Of a stretch of 64,000 nt of DNA, positions 1-8,793 are shown in pieces; position 1 is the first letter of the stretch; every line of letters starts with the position of its first letter. The stretch is taken from assembly GCF_003443735.1 (NCBI RefSeq), contig NZ_CP031969.1:62001-126000 (forward strand), given 5' to 3'. Below the pieces are notes generated by a model that saw only the letters and a list, made by a program, of their open reading frames with translations, had not been told where the DNA came from and did no database searches. The stretch comes from Streptomyces sp. CC0208 (GTDB lineage Bacteria; Actinomycetota; Actinomycetes; Streptomycetales; Streptomycetaceae). The translations under genes were made by a program, and so were the position numbers.

Positions 1-2
1 CT

Positions 3-761
3 TACCGCACTGGCGACCAAGCCGCGTTCAAGGTGATCAACCCGAAGAAGTTCATCCAGCACGATCCCGCCGTCGCGGACGGAGTCGCAGGCCTGAGGTC
101 CTGGCTGACCGCCGCACCGAAGGGGAAGATCTCCGTCCACCCCGTGCGCGTACTGGTCGACGGGTCGTACGTGGCCGTCCACTCCGAGACCGACCTGCCC
201 ACCGGCACCACCGTCTCCTTCGACGTCTTCCGTTTCGAGCAGGGCCGCATCGTCGAGCACTGGGACAGCCGACAGGCCGTCACCGCCCCCAACGCCTCCG
301 GCCACACCGAGCTGGACGGCGCCACCACCGTCAAGGACCTCGGGAAGACCCGCTACGACAAGGCCCGGGTCGACACCGGCATGCAGGAGGTCTTCGTCCA
401 GCGGCAGCTGTCCAAGTTCGGTGAGCCGATCTGGAGTTCCAAGGAGTACCGCCAGCACCACTACGGCGACGTCCAGGACGGCGTCGCCGGCGCCAAGCCC
501 GTCCTGGACGCGGTCGCCGACGGCAGCCTCGCCTACACCAAAATCAACAAGGTGCTCGGGGAAGGAAACTTCGTCCTCACCATCGGCCAGGGCACCGTAC
601 AGGGCACTCCTACCGCCTACTACGACCTGTTCCGACTGGACAAAGGCAAGATCGTCGAGCACTGGGACGTCCTGACGCCCCTCACCGCACCGGCCCAGGC
701 GAAGAACGCCAACGGCGAGTTCGACTTCCCCCAGGACCAGCTCTCCACGAACGCCTCCTGA
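3..761 (+). CDS. SnoaL-like (NTF2-fold) protein, 5' end outside window
   Basis: The reading frame is open to the left edge (codons YRTGDQ... precede the first possible GTG at 33), so the true start lies upstream and the gene is partial. The visible ~252 residues contain two tandem SnoaL-like halves, each ending in the family's typical signature: F-(D)-x-F-R-x-(E/D)-x-G-x-I/K-I-V-E-H-W-D at about residues 70-84 and again near 206-220. Such alpha+beta barrel proteins bind small hydrophobic molecules and include polyketide cyclases and many uncharacterised proteins, usually ~130 residues per domain, so this is a two-domain version. No catalytic assignment is possible. The next gene, proA, is convergent, so this gene is not in an operon with anything visible. 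Confidence 0.8.
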   Translation, partial: YRTGDQAAFKVINPKKFIQHDPAVADGVAGLRSWLTAAPKGKISVHPVRVLVDGSYVAVHSETDLPTGTTVSFDVFRFEQGRIVEHWDSRQAVTAPNASGHTELDGATTVKDLGKTRYDKARVDTGMQEVFVQRQLSKFGEPIWSSKEYRQHHYGDVQDGVAGAKPVLDAVADGSLAYTKINKVLGEGNFVLTIGQGTVQGTPTAYYDLFRLDKGKIVEHWDVLTPLTAPAQAKNANGEFDFPQDQLSTNAS

Positions 762-1213
762 CCCACCCCCGCAGGAACCGCGCAGCGCCACTGATCACGG
801 TCAGCCCTGGCAGTCACCAACCGGCGCGCAGGCGACCGCCTCGAGCACGCGCTCACCGCCGTCGAGCACGCAGATGCGCAGACGGCGGCTCTCCTCGCCG
901 AGCCAGATCCCGTGTCCAGCACGCTGAACGCCTCCCGACGCCGCCTCGGCGCCGCGTTGGTGGAACTGCGCGCCTCGGCCGACACCGCAGCGGCGAGTGG
1001 TGGCAGCGCACCCTGCCCAGCGACAGAGTCGTGCACGACGAGCAGTCCGGACACCAGACGCCGGCCGAGGCGCTACAACGTCAGAGGTCGACATCCTGGG
1101 CCAGGACGCGGGCATCCCCGGGCAAGACACCCGGGCATGACCGGAACGAGGAACCCGACGAACCGTCAGGGGTCTGTCACCCACCGAGCGGCCGGCGTTC
1201 CGGCAGCCGGGGT
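762..1213. other. Intergenic stretch without an assignable gene
   Basis: About 450 bases between two convergent genes. A plus-strand frame from ~806 to ~1060 has coding-like composition (alanine, arginine and glutamate rich, helix-like), but it has no convincing start or RBS and matches no family I recognise. It may be the remnant of a gene. A long minus-strand frame also covers it but is the shadow of proA. Confidence 0.4.
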
Positions 1214-2485
1214 TTAGCCGAATTTCTCTGCGCTGGGCACGACCACGTACTGCCGCAAGTACAGATCGCGGAAACTCACCGGCCCCCGCGGACCGGGGAC
1301 CCGGTCGATGTTGATACCGGTCTCTGGCAGTCGCAGCAGCTTGAAGCCGTCGAGAAGTCGCGTGGGGGAATTCCAGAAAACCCCGGAGCCGCCATAAGCA
1401 TCGATGAACCGGGCAGCGGCGGCCGGGTCGTCGGTCGCGATCGCGGCGGCCAGCCCGGACGTCTCTTCGTTCGCGATCCGAGCGGCGTCCGACGGACCGT
1501 CGGCGGCGTCGATCGTCACGGTGGCCGCACGCTCCGAGTCGAGTGCCCACTCGTATCCGCGCGGATGGGTGTGCGGGGGAAGCGAAGCGGTGATGCCCAG
1601 GCGGTGCAGGAGCTGAAGAATGCCGGGTAGCCGCTCTTCGTACACAGGCCGGTCGATGAGCAGCAGATTGAGGCGGTTGCACACGCCCAGGCGGTCGAGG
1701 CTGTCGGTGATCAGCTGGTGCGCGGATTCTTCGACGGCGGCCGAGTCCACGTACAGGACTCCGCCGCCATCGGCGTGGGCGAGGGTCCGCACACCGTGAC
1801 GTGCGCCTTCCCGGCCGAGGTCGCGGGTGCTGTCGCCACTCCCGCGAAGGATGACCAGCGGGATGAGCTCGGGCAGGGCCACCAGCGCGTAAGCCGCCGA
1901 GCGGTCTTCGCTGGGCACCAGCTGGATGGCATCCGGATCCAGCCCCGCCTCGGCGAGCGCTGGTGCGATCACCAGATCCACCAGGGCCCGGGACGAGCCG
2001 AGCGCAGCCGAACCGGTGCGCAGCACACCCGCATTGCGCGACTTTAGGAGCTGGGACGCGATGTCGAGCGTGACGTTCGGACGAGCCTCGAAGTTGGCGC
2101 CGATGACCCCGACCGGACGCCTGCGCTCCACCAGGGTGAGGCCGTCGGAGCGCACCTCCACGACCCTGTCCCTCGGCTCGTGCGCGGTGTCCGCCAGCGT
2201 GCGCAGCTCCGCCGCCATTGCCTCCAACCGCGGCGCGGTCAGCCGCAGGCGATCCTGCAGCGCGGGCGACATGCCTGCGGAGACGGCAGCCGCGAGGTCC
2301 TTCTCGTTGGCGACCATGAGAGCCCACCGCGCCGATCCCAGACGCTGGGCCATGCCACACAGCGCCGAGTCGATCCCGACGTCCGAGGCGCCCATGAGCG
2401 CGATGCCACCCTGCTTGGCTCGTACGGCGCAGGCGCGCACGACATCCAAGGAGGCGGGTGCTTGGTAGTCCTCGTCACTGGTCAC
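1214..2485 (-). CDS. proA: Glutamate-5-semialdehyde dehydrogenase (gamma-glutamyl phosphate reductase)
   Basis: Predicted NADPH-dependent reductase converting gamma-glutamyl phosphate to glutamate-5-semialdehyde, step two of proline synthesis, cytosolic. The 423-aa length fits the family (~415-430). Visible signatures are the N-terminal aldehyde-dehydrogenase-like region with GVIGANFEARPNVT, and GVCNRLNLLLID, which holds the catalytic cysteine. I chose the GTG at 2485 because AGGAAG lies six bases upstream; a longer frame to 2551 lacks such a site. It is unusual in standing apart from proB (glutamate 5-kinase), and it diverges from streptomycete housekeeping ProA in places: the expected FEA-RPNVT block is kept but the flanks are irregular. 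It may be a second, accessory copy. The gene follows a wrecked MDR oxidoreductase on the same strand. Confidence 0.85.
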   Translation of the reverse strand: MTSDEDYQAPASLDVVRACAVRAKQGGIALMGASDVGIDSALCGMAQRLGSARWALMVANEKDLAAAVSAGMSPALQDRLRLTAPRLEAMAAELRTLADTAHEPRDRVVEVRSDGLTLVERRRPVGVIGANFEARPNVTLDIASQLLKSRNAGVLRTGSAALGSSRALVDLVIAPALAEAGLDPDAIQLVPSEDRSAAYALVALPELIPLVILRGSGDSTRDLGREGARHGVRTLAHADGGGVLYVDSAAVEESAHQLITDSLDRLGVCNRLNLLLIDRPVYEERLPGILQLLHRLGITASLPPHTHPRGYEWALDSERAATVTIDAADGPSDAARIANEETSGLAAAIATDDPAAAARFIDAYGGSGVFWNSPTRLLDGFKLLRLPETGINIDRVPGPRGPVSFRDLYLRQYVVVPSAEKFG

Positions 2486-2734
2486 GGGCTTCCTCTCACT
2501 GTCCGAATACCGCGGCACCCTGAAAGCAAAGATCGTAGCATCGTTCAACAATCTTGCTCACGCCTGCGGACCGGCGGTGCCGGGGAACGCGGGAACACAG
2601 CTCGGCATAGATCACGGGAGGCAGACGGCGCCCGCTCCGCAGGCGGGCAGGTGTGGGCCTTGCCGCTCGTGGGTGACCGAATGCTCGGCGCGATTGCGAT
2701 GTCGAGCGAGACACAGGACCGAGCCGACCGCCAA

Positions 2735-3110
2735 CGGCACTGCGGCTGCCCTCCTGAAGCGTGAAAGAGGCGGGCTTGGGTGCGACGTCGTCGGCGTCGA
2801 TCGAAAATGAACTCCGCGAAGCCCCCGATCCGCAGGTCGCGCGGACGGGCATAGACCTCGTCGCCGACTCTGAGGCCGCGTACGGCGGAGCCGACCCGCG
2901 TCACGACGCCGGCCACGTCGTGGCCGAGCGCGAACGGGGGCTTGTACTTCAAAAGCAGCTTGAACTCCCCGTTGCGGACCATTTGTCCAGCGGGTTGATG
3001 CTGGCGGCGCTCACTCTGACCAGGACGTCGCGCTCTCCGACGGTGGGTTCGGGTACCTCTGCGGCGCGTGCGCCGTTCCTGCCGTACATCTCGACGACGA
3101 ATGCCTTCAT
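2735..3110 (-). pseudogene. MDR/quinone-oxidoreductase-type alcohol dehydrogenase remnant, frameshifted and truncated
   Basis: The start is clear: ATG at 3110 opens MKAFVVEMYGRNG, typical of the GroES-like N-terminus of zinc-independent MDR enzymes, through SAASINPLDKW. The frame then shifts near 2980, continues as PFALGHDVAGVVTRVG...VGDEVYARP...GGFAEFI, and shifts again near 2805 to DADDVAPKPASFTLQE, the conserved stretch before the Rossmann domain. Similarity fades near 2735, so the whole NAD(P)-binding half is missing. It lies downstream of the acyl-CoA ligase on the same strand and was probably the last gene of that operon. At least two frameshifts and the truncation make a functional product very unlikely. 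Confidence 0.8.
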
Positions 3111-3219
3111 GGCGGCCGGCTTTCTGCGTGGGCGTCTCGGTGTCGATGCGACTCTTCGCGCCGGGCCCTCTGCGCGCCCGTTTCTCGTCTGCGGCCGGGT
3201 CGGCGTGGCGGCCGCGTGA

Positions 3220-4692
3220 TCATGAACTGGCAGAGGCCGCCGCATGGGACGCCCGCAATGAGACCTTGTCGATCTTGCCGACCGCGTTCTTGGCGATGGC
3301 ATCCACCACGACGTAGGAGGTCGGGCGTTTGTAGCCAGTGAGGCTGCGCGCGCAGAGGTCGATGAGCGCAGTCGAATCGACGGTGCGGCCCGGTCGTGGC
3401 TGGACGTAGGCGACGACCACTTCTCCCCATTTCTCGTCGGGAACGCCGATCACGGCGGCTTCGAGCACCGACGGGTCGCTGACGAGGACGTCCTCGATCT
3501 CCTTGGGGTAGATGTTCTCACCGCCACGGATGATCATGTCTTTCGAGCGTCCGACCAGGGTCAGGTATCCGTCGGCGTCGAGCCGGCCCACGTCGCCGGT
3601 GTGCAGCCAGCCGTCGACGAGGACTTTGGCTGTTTCGTCGGGGCGGCCGAGGTAGCCCCGCATGACGTTGGGGCCCCGCACCACGACCTCTCCGTCCACC
3701 CCCGGCGGCACCTCGCTGCCCTCGGCGTCGAGGATCCGGATCTCCTGGCCGGGGAAGGGCAGTCCCACGGTCCCGGCGCGTCGTGGGCCGGCGACGGGGT
3801 TGATGGTGGATGCGCAGGTTCCCTCGGACAACCCGTACCCCTCGATGAGCGGGACCCCGTAGCGGGTCTCGAACCGGGTCAGCAGGTCGGCGGAGGCGGG
3901 TGCCGCGCCGCAGACTGCGAACCGCAGGGACGAGGTGTCGGGGCGGACCTGGTCCGGAAGCGCCGCGAGCATGCTGTAGATCGTCGGCACGGCGCTGAAG
4001 AAGGTGGGGCGCTCGCGCTCGACGACGTCGAAGAAGGTCTCGGGATTGAATCGGTCGGCGATGGTGACGCTCGCGCCCGCCAGCAGCGGCATGAGGGTGC
4101 TGACCACGATGCCGTTGACGTGGAAGAGCGGCAGGATCAGCAGGCACCGGTCGGCCGGACCGACCTCGAGCGCCCGACGCCCCATGTCCGCCATGGCGGC
4201 GATGTTGGCGTGGTCGAGCATGACGCCCTTGGGAACGCCGGTCGTGCCGCTGGTGTAGATGAGCAGGGCCAGCGCGGACGGATCGGTTGGAGGTACTTGA
4301 TCCTGCTCCACCGCTCCTTCGCGCAGTTCGCCGACGGCTAGTACGGCGATGCCGTCCGGCGCGGGGGCCTCACTGTCCTCGCCCACCAGGAGGCGTGCGC
4401 CGGAGTCCTCGAGCTGTCGGGCCACTTCGACGTCGGTCATGCTCGGGTTGACCGGCGTGATGGTGGCGCCGAGCCGCCAGGCGGCGAACAGCAGGAGCAC
4501 GAACTCCACGCGATTGGTGAGCTTGAGAGCCACGACATCGCCGGGGCCGATCCCGAGATCCTGGAGGTGACGTGTGGCCGCCTGGACGCGACGCAGCAAC
4601 TGGACGTTGGTGAGGGCCTGGCGGCCGTCCGAGACCGCGGCCCCGTCGGGGTCGAGGGCCGCGCGGCGGTCGGGCAGAGATGCGAAATTCAT
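3220..4692 (-). CDS. Acyl-CoA synthetase (AMP-binding, ANL superfamily)
   Basis: A 490-aa adenylate-forming ligase that should activate a carboxylic acid with ATP and then load CoA. The P-loop-like motif LLIYTSGTTGVPKG is at residues 144-156. YGLSEG follows near 290, then GWLHTGDVGRLDADGYL and the hinge GRSKDMIIRGGENIYP near 375-410, and the C-terminal lysine in KNAVGKIDK near 475. All canonical motifs are intact and the length is usual for medium/long-chain or aromatic acyl-CoA ligases; the substrate cannot be read from sequence. It is the third gene of a leftward set with an enoyl-CoA hydratase and an alpha/beta hydrolase, which fits catabolism of an acid through a CoA thioester. The ATG at 4692 lacks a strong RBS and lies 37 bases after the preceding stop. 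Confidence 0.9.
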   Translation of the reverse strand: MNFASLPDRRAALDPDGAAVSDGRQALTNVQLLRRVQAATRHLQDLGIGPGDVVALKLTNRVEFVLLLFAAWRLGATITPVNPSMTDVEVARQLEDSGARLLVGEDSEAPAPDGIAVLAVGELREGAVEQDQVPPTDPSALALLIYTSGTTGVPKGVMLDHANIAAMADMGRRALEVGPADRCLLILPLFHVNGIVVSTLMPLLAGASVTIADRFNPETFFDVVERERPTFFSAVPTIYSMLAALPDQVRPDTSSLRFAVCGAAPASADLLTRFETRYGVPLIEGYGLSEGTCASTINPVAGPRRAGTVGLPFPGQEIRILDAEGSEVPPGVDGEVVVRGPNVMRGYLGRPDETAKVLVDGWLHTGDVGRLDADGYLTLVGRSKDMIIRGGENIYPKEIEDVLVSDPSVLEAAVIGVPDEKWGEVVVAYVQPRPGRTVDSTALIDLCARSLTGYKRPTSYVVVDAIAKNAVGKIDKVSLRASHAAASASS

Positions 4693-4729
4693 GGCGAGGG
4701 CGTACCTGTCTCGGTGTGATGCGATCCGG

Positions 4730-5653
4730 TCACGCAGCTGACGCGGCGGCTGCCGGGTTCAGCTGGCGGGTGAGGAACTCGATCTGGTCGCGCACCAGTA
4801 CTTCGAAGGTCTCGCCGGTGTAGAAGTCGAAGTGGCCGGCGTCGTACCTCTTGATCTCTCCCTTGGGTGCGGTGCGCGCGTAGCGGAGGGTCTGGGCCGG
4901 AGGCGTGACGGAGTCGGTGTCGCTGACGCAGAAGAGGATCGGGATGGTGATCTTCTTGGCCGCGCGCCCGGGCCGGTAGGTGAGGATGGTCGGGATAACT
5001 CTCGCTGCCACCTCGTTGCGGAACGTCGTTCCCGGAGGCTGCAGGGCCTGGTATCCGGGCAGGGCGTCCGAGGCGTTCATGAGGGCCGACGAGCCGGGGG
5101 TGGCGGCGATCGGCACCATCACGGGCGGCTTTCCGCGGCCTCTGGCCGCCAGATCGCGGGCTACCACGGGGAGGACCTTGAGCGAGGCGGCAGGGCCCAG
5201 CGCGAGCGCCGAGGCGAGGCCGTCGGTGAAGGGGCACTGCGCGATGGCCGCGCGCAGTTCGGGGTGGCGGGAGGCGACGGTGATGGCATGGCCGCCGCCG
5301 AAGGAGCTGCCCCATACGGCCATGCGGGTGCGGTCGACGTCCGTGCGTGCCTTGACGTAGGCGATTGCGGCGTCCCAGTCGGTGAGCTGACGCTTGATCG
5401 ACAGGAGCTGGCGAGGGTGGCCGCCGCTGTCGCCGAAGTGCCGGTAGGTGAAGGCCACCGCGGCGATGCCGGCCTGCGCGAAGCGCTCGGCGAAGGCGTC
5501 CAGGCGCATCTCGCGGACGGCGCCGAGGCCGTGCCCGAGGATGACGACGGGCGCAGACGTGACGCCCGCGGGGAGGTAGAGCCAGCCGGCACAGGTGCTG
5601 TCGCCGGAAGGGAACGTGATGTCGTGACGGGTGAAGGATTGCGCAGTGGTCAT
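4730..5653 (-). CDS. Alpha/beta hydrolase
   Basis: A 307-aa alpha/beta-hydrolase of the dienelactone-hydrolase/BAAT-like type. The oxyanion segment is ILGHGLGAVREM (38-49). The nucleophile elbow is GSSFGG with Ser117. The acid is in the CVSDTDS segment, and the histidine is in DAGHFDFYTGE near the C-terminus. It has no signal peptide, so it is cytosolic. It starts only eight bases after the stop of the enoyl-CoA hydratase gene and is followed by the acyl-CoA ligase, so the three are very likely co-transcribed. The most economical reading is ester or lactone hydrolysis supplying an acid for CoA activation, but a thioesterase role is equally possible. Substrate not predictable. Confidence 0.88.
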   Translation of the reverse strand: MTTAQSFTRHDITFPSGDSTCAGWLYLPAGVTSAPVVILGHGLGAVREMRLDAFAERFAQAGIAAVAFTYRHFGDSGGHPRQLLSIKRQLTDWDAAIAYVKARTDVDRTRMAVWGSSFGGGHAITVASRHPELRAAIAQCPFTDGLASALALGPAASLKVLPVVARDLAARGRGKPPVMVPIAATPGSSALMNASDALPGYQALQPPGTTFRNEVAARVIPTILTYRPGRAAKKITIPILFCVSDTDSVTPPAQTLRYARTAPKGEIKRYDAGHFDFYTGETFEVLVRDQIEFLTRQLNPAAAASAA

Positions 5654-5660
5654 CGTCGGT

Positions 5661-6629
5661 TCACCGCTCGTTCGTCGCGCGACGGCCCGGCACGCTGCCC
5701 GAGGCGAGGGCCTGGGCGTAGGTTCCCGGGGTGTAGAGCGGGAGTTCGCCGGTGGCTTCGGTGGTGGAAATGTAGTCGAGCGTCAGCTTCTGGCCTTCCT
5801 TCGACAGGATCCGGGTGAAGAACTCGGCGCGTTCGACATGCAGTCCGTCCTCCAGGGACATGGAGCCGCCGAAGTACACCGCTCTCTTGGCGGACGCGAC
5901 CGTGTCCTTCGACCGCTTTCCGAAGTGCTCGGCGAGTTCGACCGCCTGCGCGACCACCTTGTCCTGCGTGACGACCTTGTCCACCGCCCCGTTGGCGAGG
6001 GCCTCCTCGGGCGTGAACGGCTTGCCTTCGAGGATCGCGGCCAGGGACCGGTGGGTGCCGATCAGGCGGGTCAGCCGCTGGGTGCCGCCTCCGCCCGGGA
6101 TGATGCCGAGGAGGATCTCCGGCTGGCCGATGAAGAAGTCCCCGTCGGCCATGACCCGCAGATCGCACGCCCAGGCGAACTCCGCGCCGAGACCCAGAGC
6201 GGAACCGTTGAGGGCGGCCACGAAGAGGACGCCACTGCGGTTCATCCGGAGAAAGGTCGAGTGCAGACGCTCCAGCTGGAGGGCCCCCCGCATCGGGGTC
6301 CTGCGCAGCACGGGCCCGAGGAGACGGGACCGGTCCACGTGCTTCGCCATGCGTACGACGGCCGCGGCACCGCGCCGGCCGACCCGAGGGCTACCGGCGC
6401 CCTCCTCCTGCAGCCACCGGACCGCGGCATGGCTGACGAACCGCTCGGGATGCGCCCCGGTGAAGACGACGGCACGGACGTTCGGATCACGGTCGACCCG
6501 TTTCACCAACCGGTCCAGCTTGTCGGCGAGGTCAACGCCGAACTCCTGGTGCGGTCCACCGTCGACCCGGACGACCAGGACCTCTCCCCTGTCCTCGATC
6601 GCCAGATGGCCCTTGTCTTTGTATGGCAT
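5661..6629 (-). CDS. Enoyl-CoA hydratase/isomerase family protein
   Basis: A 322-aa crotonase-fold protein, longer than the usual ~260 because of an insertion around residues 85-130 (rich in Arg and Gly) and an extended C-terminus. The core shows VAALNGSALGLGAEFAWACD and the second active-site block GIIPGGGGTQRLTRLIG, with glutamate in QPEILLGIIPG; these hold the oxyanion-hole and catalytic positions of the family. I start at the ATG at 6629, preceded by GGGAGCAG; the frame stays open further upstream into the regulator's promoter, which is not plausible. First gene of a leftward acyl-CoA operon. A TetR gene is divergent, with an inverted-repeat operator in between. Confidence 0.88.
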   Translation of the reverse strand: MPYKDKGHLAIEDRGEVLVVRVDGGPHQEFGVDLADKLDRLVKRVDRDPNVRAVVFTGAHPERFVSHAAVRWLQEEGAGSPRVGRRGAAAVVRMAKHVDRSRLLGPVLRRTPMRGALQLERLHSTFLRMNRSGVLFVAALNGSALGLGAEFAWACDLRVMADGDFFIGQPEILLGIIPGGGGTQRLTRLIGTHRSLAAILEGKPFTPEEALANGAVDKVVTQDKVVAQAVELAEHFGKRSKDTVASAKRAVYFGGSMSLEDGLHVERAEFFTRILSKEGQKLTLDYISTTEATGELPLYTPGTYAQALASGSVPGRRATNER

Positions 6630-6838
6630 GAAATCTGCTCCCGTGCTGAGTTCAGAGGGGAAGGTGCGTGGAGACATCCGCGGATGCGAGTCGCAGCGAC
6701 GGGGTCGGGGTTGCCCCGGCGGGCTGTGTCCGCACAGGCGGCAGGAGACTGGAACAGTGCGTTGGCGTGTCCATGGAGGCACGCCTGTGTCCGAGCCGGC
6801 ACGGCGGGCGCGATGTGTACTATTGCCGTGACGAGTTA

Positions 6839-6853
6839 GATAACCAAGTTATT
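6839..6853. promoter_or_regulatory. Predicted TetR operator, inverted repeat ATAAC-N3-GTTAT
   Basis: Perfect inverted repeat ATAACCAAGTTAT at 6840-6852, AT-rich against a high-GC background, in the divergent gap between the enoyl-CoA hydratase gene and the TetR gene. The same ATAAC-N3-GTTAT motif recurs just upstream of the SDR gene (8522-8534). Two occurrences flanking one TetR gene strongly suggest its binding site, controlling the regulator itself, the acyl-CoA operon and the SDR. Confidence 0.75.
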
Positions 6854-6885
6854 TCAAGCGTGTCAACGGTGGAGGCGTACGAGAA

Positions 6886-7569
6886 ATGGCAGGGCGGGCG
6901 AAGCTCGATGACGTACCGGAGCGGCTTGTGCGGGCGACCGTCGACCTGCTCGCGGAACAGGGACCGTCAGCCATCAAGGCACGCTCGGTGGCCTCGGCGA
7001 GCGGACTGTCGACGATGGTGGTCTACAGCCACTTCGGCGGGATCCCCGAACTGATGAGCGCCGTTGCCGACCATGGGTTCAAGGAACTCGGCAGGGCCTT
7101 TGCCCTGGTGCCGGTGACGGAGGACCCCATCGCGGATCTCTTTGCGATGGCCTTGACCTGCCGTCGGCTGGCCAGCGACAACCCTCACCTCTATGACCTG
7201 ATGTTCGGACTGTCCACCCGCGCGACGTACCGACCGTCGACGGGCGCGAACCCTCGCCTCAGTGGCCATTCGCCGGCCTTCCGAGAGGCCCACGTCCATA
7301 TCACCGCGGCTTGCGAACGACTCGTGCACTCCGGCCGGGTCGAGCAGCGGGAACCCGAGGTCATGGCCGCGCAGTTGTGGAGCATGGTCCACGGCTACAT
7401 CACCCTTGAGTTGGCCGAGCACTTCGTCGAGTTTGAGGACGCGGTGGCGCAGGTGCTCCTGCCGATGGGCGTGAACTTCGCTGTCGGGCTGGGTGACCAG
7501 CGGACACGTGCCGAGGTCTCCCACCAGGCCGGCGCGCGCCTTTACGGCTCGATCACAGAAGGCCATTGA
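6886..7569 (+). CDS. TetR/AcrR-family transcriptional regulator
   Basis: A 227-aa TetR-type repressor. The N-terminal helix-turn-helix (~residues 10-55) reads ERLVRATVDLLAEQG...ARSVASASGLSTMVVYSHFGG, where YSHFGG is the family's recognition-helix end. The C-terminal ligand-binding half (60-227) contains a TetR_C/WHG-like pattern with conserved tryptophan in LWSMVHGYITLEL. The ATG at 6886 has GGAGG ten bases upstream. It is divergent from the acyl-CoA operon and convergent with the SDR gene. Both of these have the ATAAC-N3-GTTAT repeat in front, so it probably represses them until an acyl-CoA or related ligand binds. Ligand identity is inference only. Confidence 0.92.
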   Translation: MAGRAKLDDVPERLVRATVDLLAEQGPSAIKARSVASASGLSTMVVYSHFGGIPELMSAVADHGFKELGRAFALVPVTEDPIADLFAMALTCRRLASDNPHLYDLMFGLSTRATYRPSTGANPRLSGHSPAFREAHVHITAACERLVHSGRVEQREPEVMAAQLWSMVHGYITLELAEHFVEFEDAVAQVLLPMGVNFAVGLGDQRTRAEVSHQAGARLYGSITEGH

Positions 7570-7615
7570 AGGTGACGGTGAAGGCTGGGGCGCTCGGGTG
7601 TTGGTCCATGCGCGG

Positions 7616-8512
7616 CTAGGACGACCCTGTCTCCGCCGCGCGCGCATCGCCGCCCGGCGTAAGTTGGTCCTGCCTGCCCAGCGCCGCGACCTCCCGTTCG
7701 AGCGAAGGAACCGCCCGGGCTGCGAAGCGCCTCGCCCAGGGCCACGCCAACGGCGAATTCAGCACCGCCTTCGCCCAGTTCACCACGACCACCGCGCGCG
7801 GGATGTACACGCGGCTGCGTCGGCGTACGAGCCCATTGACGATCGCGTCGGCCGCCCGGTCCGCGCTCGTGGTCACATTGCCCGGGTAGGGCAGCTTCTC
7901 CCGGAAGGCCGCGAACGAGGGGATGTCCGCCTCGCCCCCACGGACAAGATCCGTGTTGATCCAGGAGGGGTGTACGAGGCCGACCGTGATCCCGAGGTGT
8001 GCCACTTCCTGGCGGTAGGTCAGGGCGAGGAGTTCGGTCCCGGCCTTGCTCGCGCCGTAGGAGGCCATCCCGGGGAACGGCATGAAGGACAGCGCGGACG
8101 CCACGACCAGCACATGACCGCGGCTGCGCTCCAAGTGGGGCGTCACGTACTTCAGGGTGCGGAACACGCCGTTCACATTGATGTCCAGGACACGCTGGAA
8201 CGACGCCTCGTCCGTCTGCCGCACCGTCCCGTACCCCACCACACCGGCGTTGGCGACCACGAGGTCCACGCCACCCATGGCCTCCGCGGCCTCGTCGATC
8301 GCCGACCGTAGGGCGGCGCCGTCGCGCACATCAGCCTCCTTCCAGGACGCACCGGGGCCCAGGTCGTCAGCGAGGGCGTGCAGCCGATCGGGCTCCAAGC
8401 CGATCACCGTCACTCGAGCCCCGCGGGAGGCGGCCAAGCGTGCCACTTTCTCGCCTATGCCGCGCGCCGCTCCTGTGACGATCAGCCTTCTGTCCAGCAA
8501 GTCACGTTTCAT
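7616..8512 (-). CDS. Short-chain dehydrogenase/reductase (SDR)
   Basis: A 298-aa classical SDR using NAD(P)H. The cofactor loop TGAARGIG is at 13-20, ANAG at 87-90, and the catalytic set is Ser around 139-142, Tyr152 and Lys156 (YGASK). The C-terminal extension contains basic and hydrophobic residues (VVVNWAKAVLNSPLAWPW), as in SDRs of the sterol/lipid type that associate with membranes. The ATG at 8512 lies only nine bases from the operator-like inverted repeat 8522-8534, with no clear RBS, so the message may have a very short leader. Likely in the regulon of the neighbouring TetR protein, working on a hydroxy- or keto-acyl intermediate. Confidence 0.9.
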   Translation of the reverse strand: MKRDLLDRRLIVTGAARGIGEKVARLAASRGARVTVIGLEPDRLHALADDLGPGASWKEADVRDGAALRSAIDEAAEAMGGVDLVVANAGVVGYGTVRQTDEASFQRVLDINVNGVFRTLKYVTPHLERSRGHVLVVASALSFMPFPGMASYGASKAGTELLALTYRQEVAHLGITVGLVHPSWINTDLVRGGEADIPSFAAFREKLPYPGNVTTSADRAADAIVNGLVRRRSRVYIPRAVVVVNWAKAVLNSPLAWPWARRFAARAVPSLEREVAALGRQDQLTPGGDARAAETGSS

Positions 8513-8520
8513 GGCGGCAA

Positions 8521-8535
8521 CATAACTTCGTTATC
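8521..8535. promoter_or_regulatory. Second copy of the predicted TetR operator
   Basis: ATAACTTCGTTAT at 8522-8534, a perfect ATAAC-N3-GTTAT inverted repeat. It differs from the site at 6840-6852 (read on the other strand, ATAACTTGGTTAT) at a single spacer base. It sits immediately upstream of the SDR start codon, where binding would block transcription initiation. Confidence 0.75.
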
Positions 8536-8793
8536 GATAGAGTACAAGGCGTCTCGCGCATCCGTTCCTTCCAGACATGTGGGTTACACAAGCGGGCGAA
8601 CCTGTGCAGCGCCACGAGGCGGACTCCTTGGGCAGTGGCCATGCTCGAGCGCGTGGGGAGCTCATACCTGTCCGGAGGCCGGTAACGCCCTCCGACAAGG
8701 TCTCCCCTGTCGGGCGAGGCCCCTGATTGGTCTGCCGCGCAAGCACATACGGGGACCGGGACGGCGGCGAATCATTGTGGACATAGGGAAGAT

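Noticed and set aside
801..2360. 519-codon minus-strand frame over proA
   Set aside because: It is the out-of-frame shadow of proA: arginine, proline and alanine rich with no family match.
8536..8793. Short ORF and possible promoter region
   Set aside because: No coding signature or clear promoter; treated as empty.
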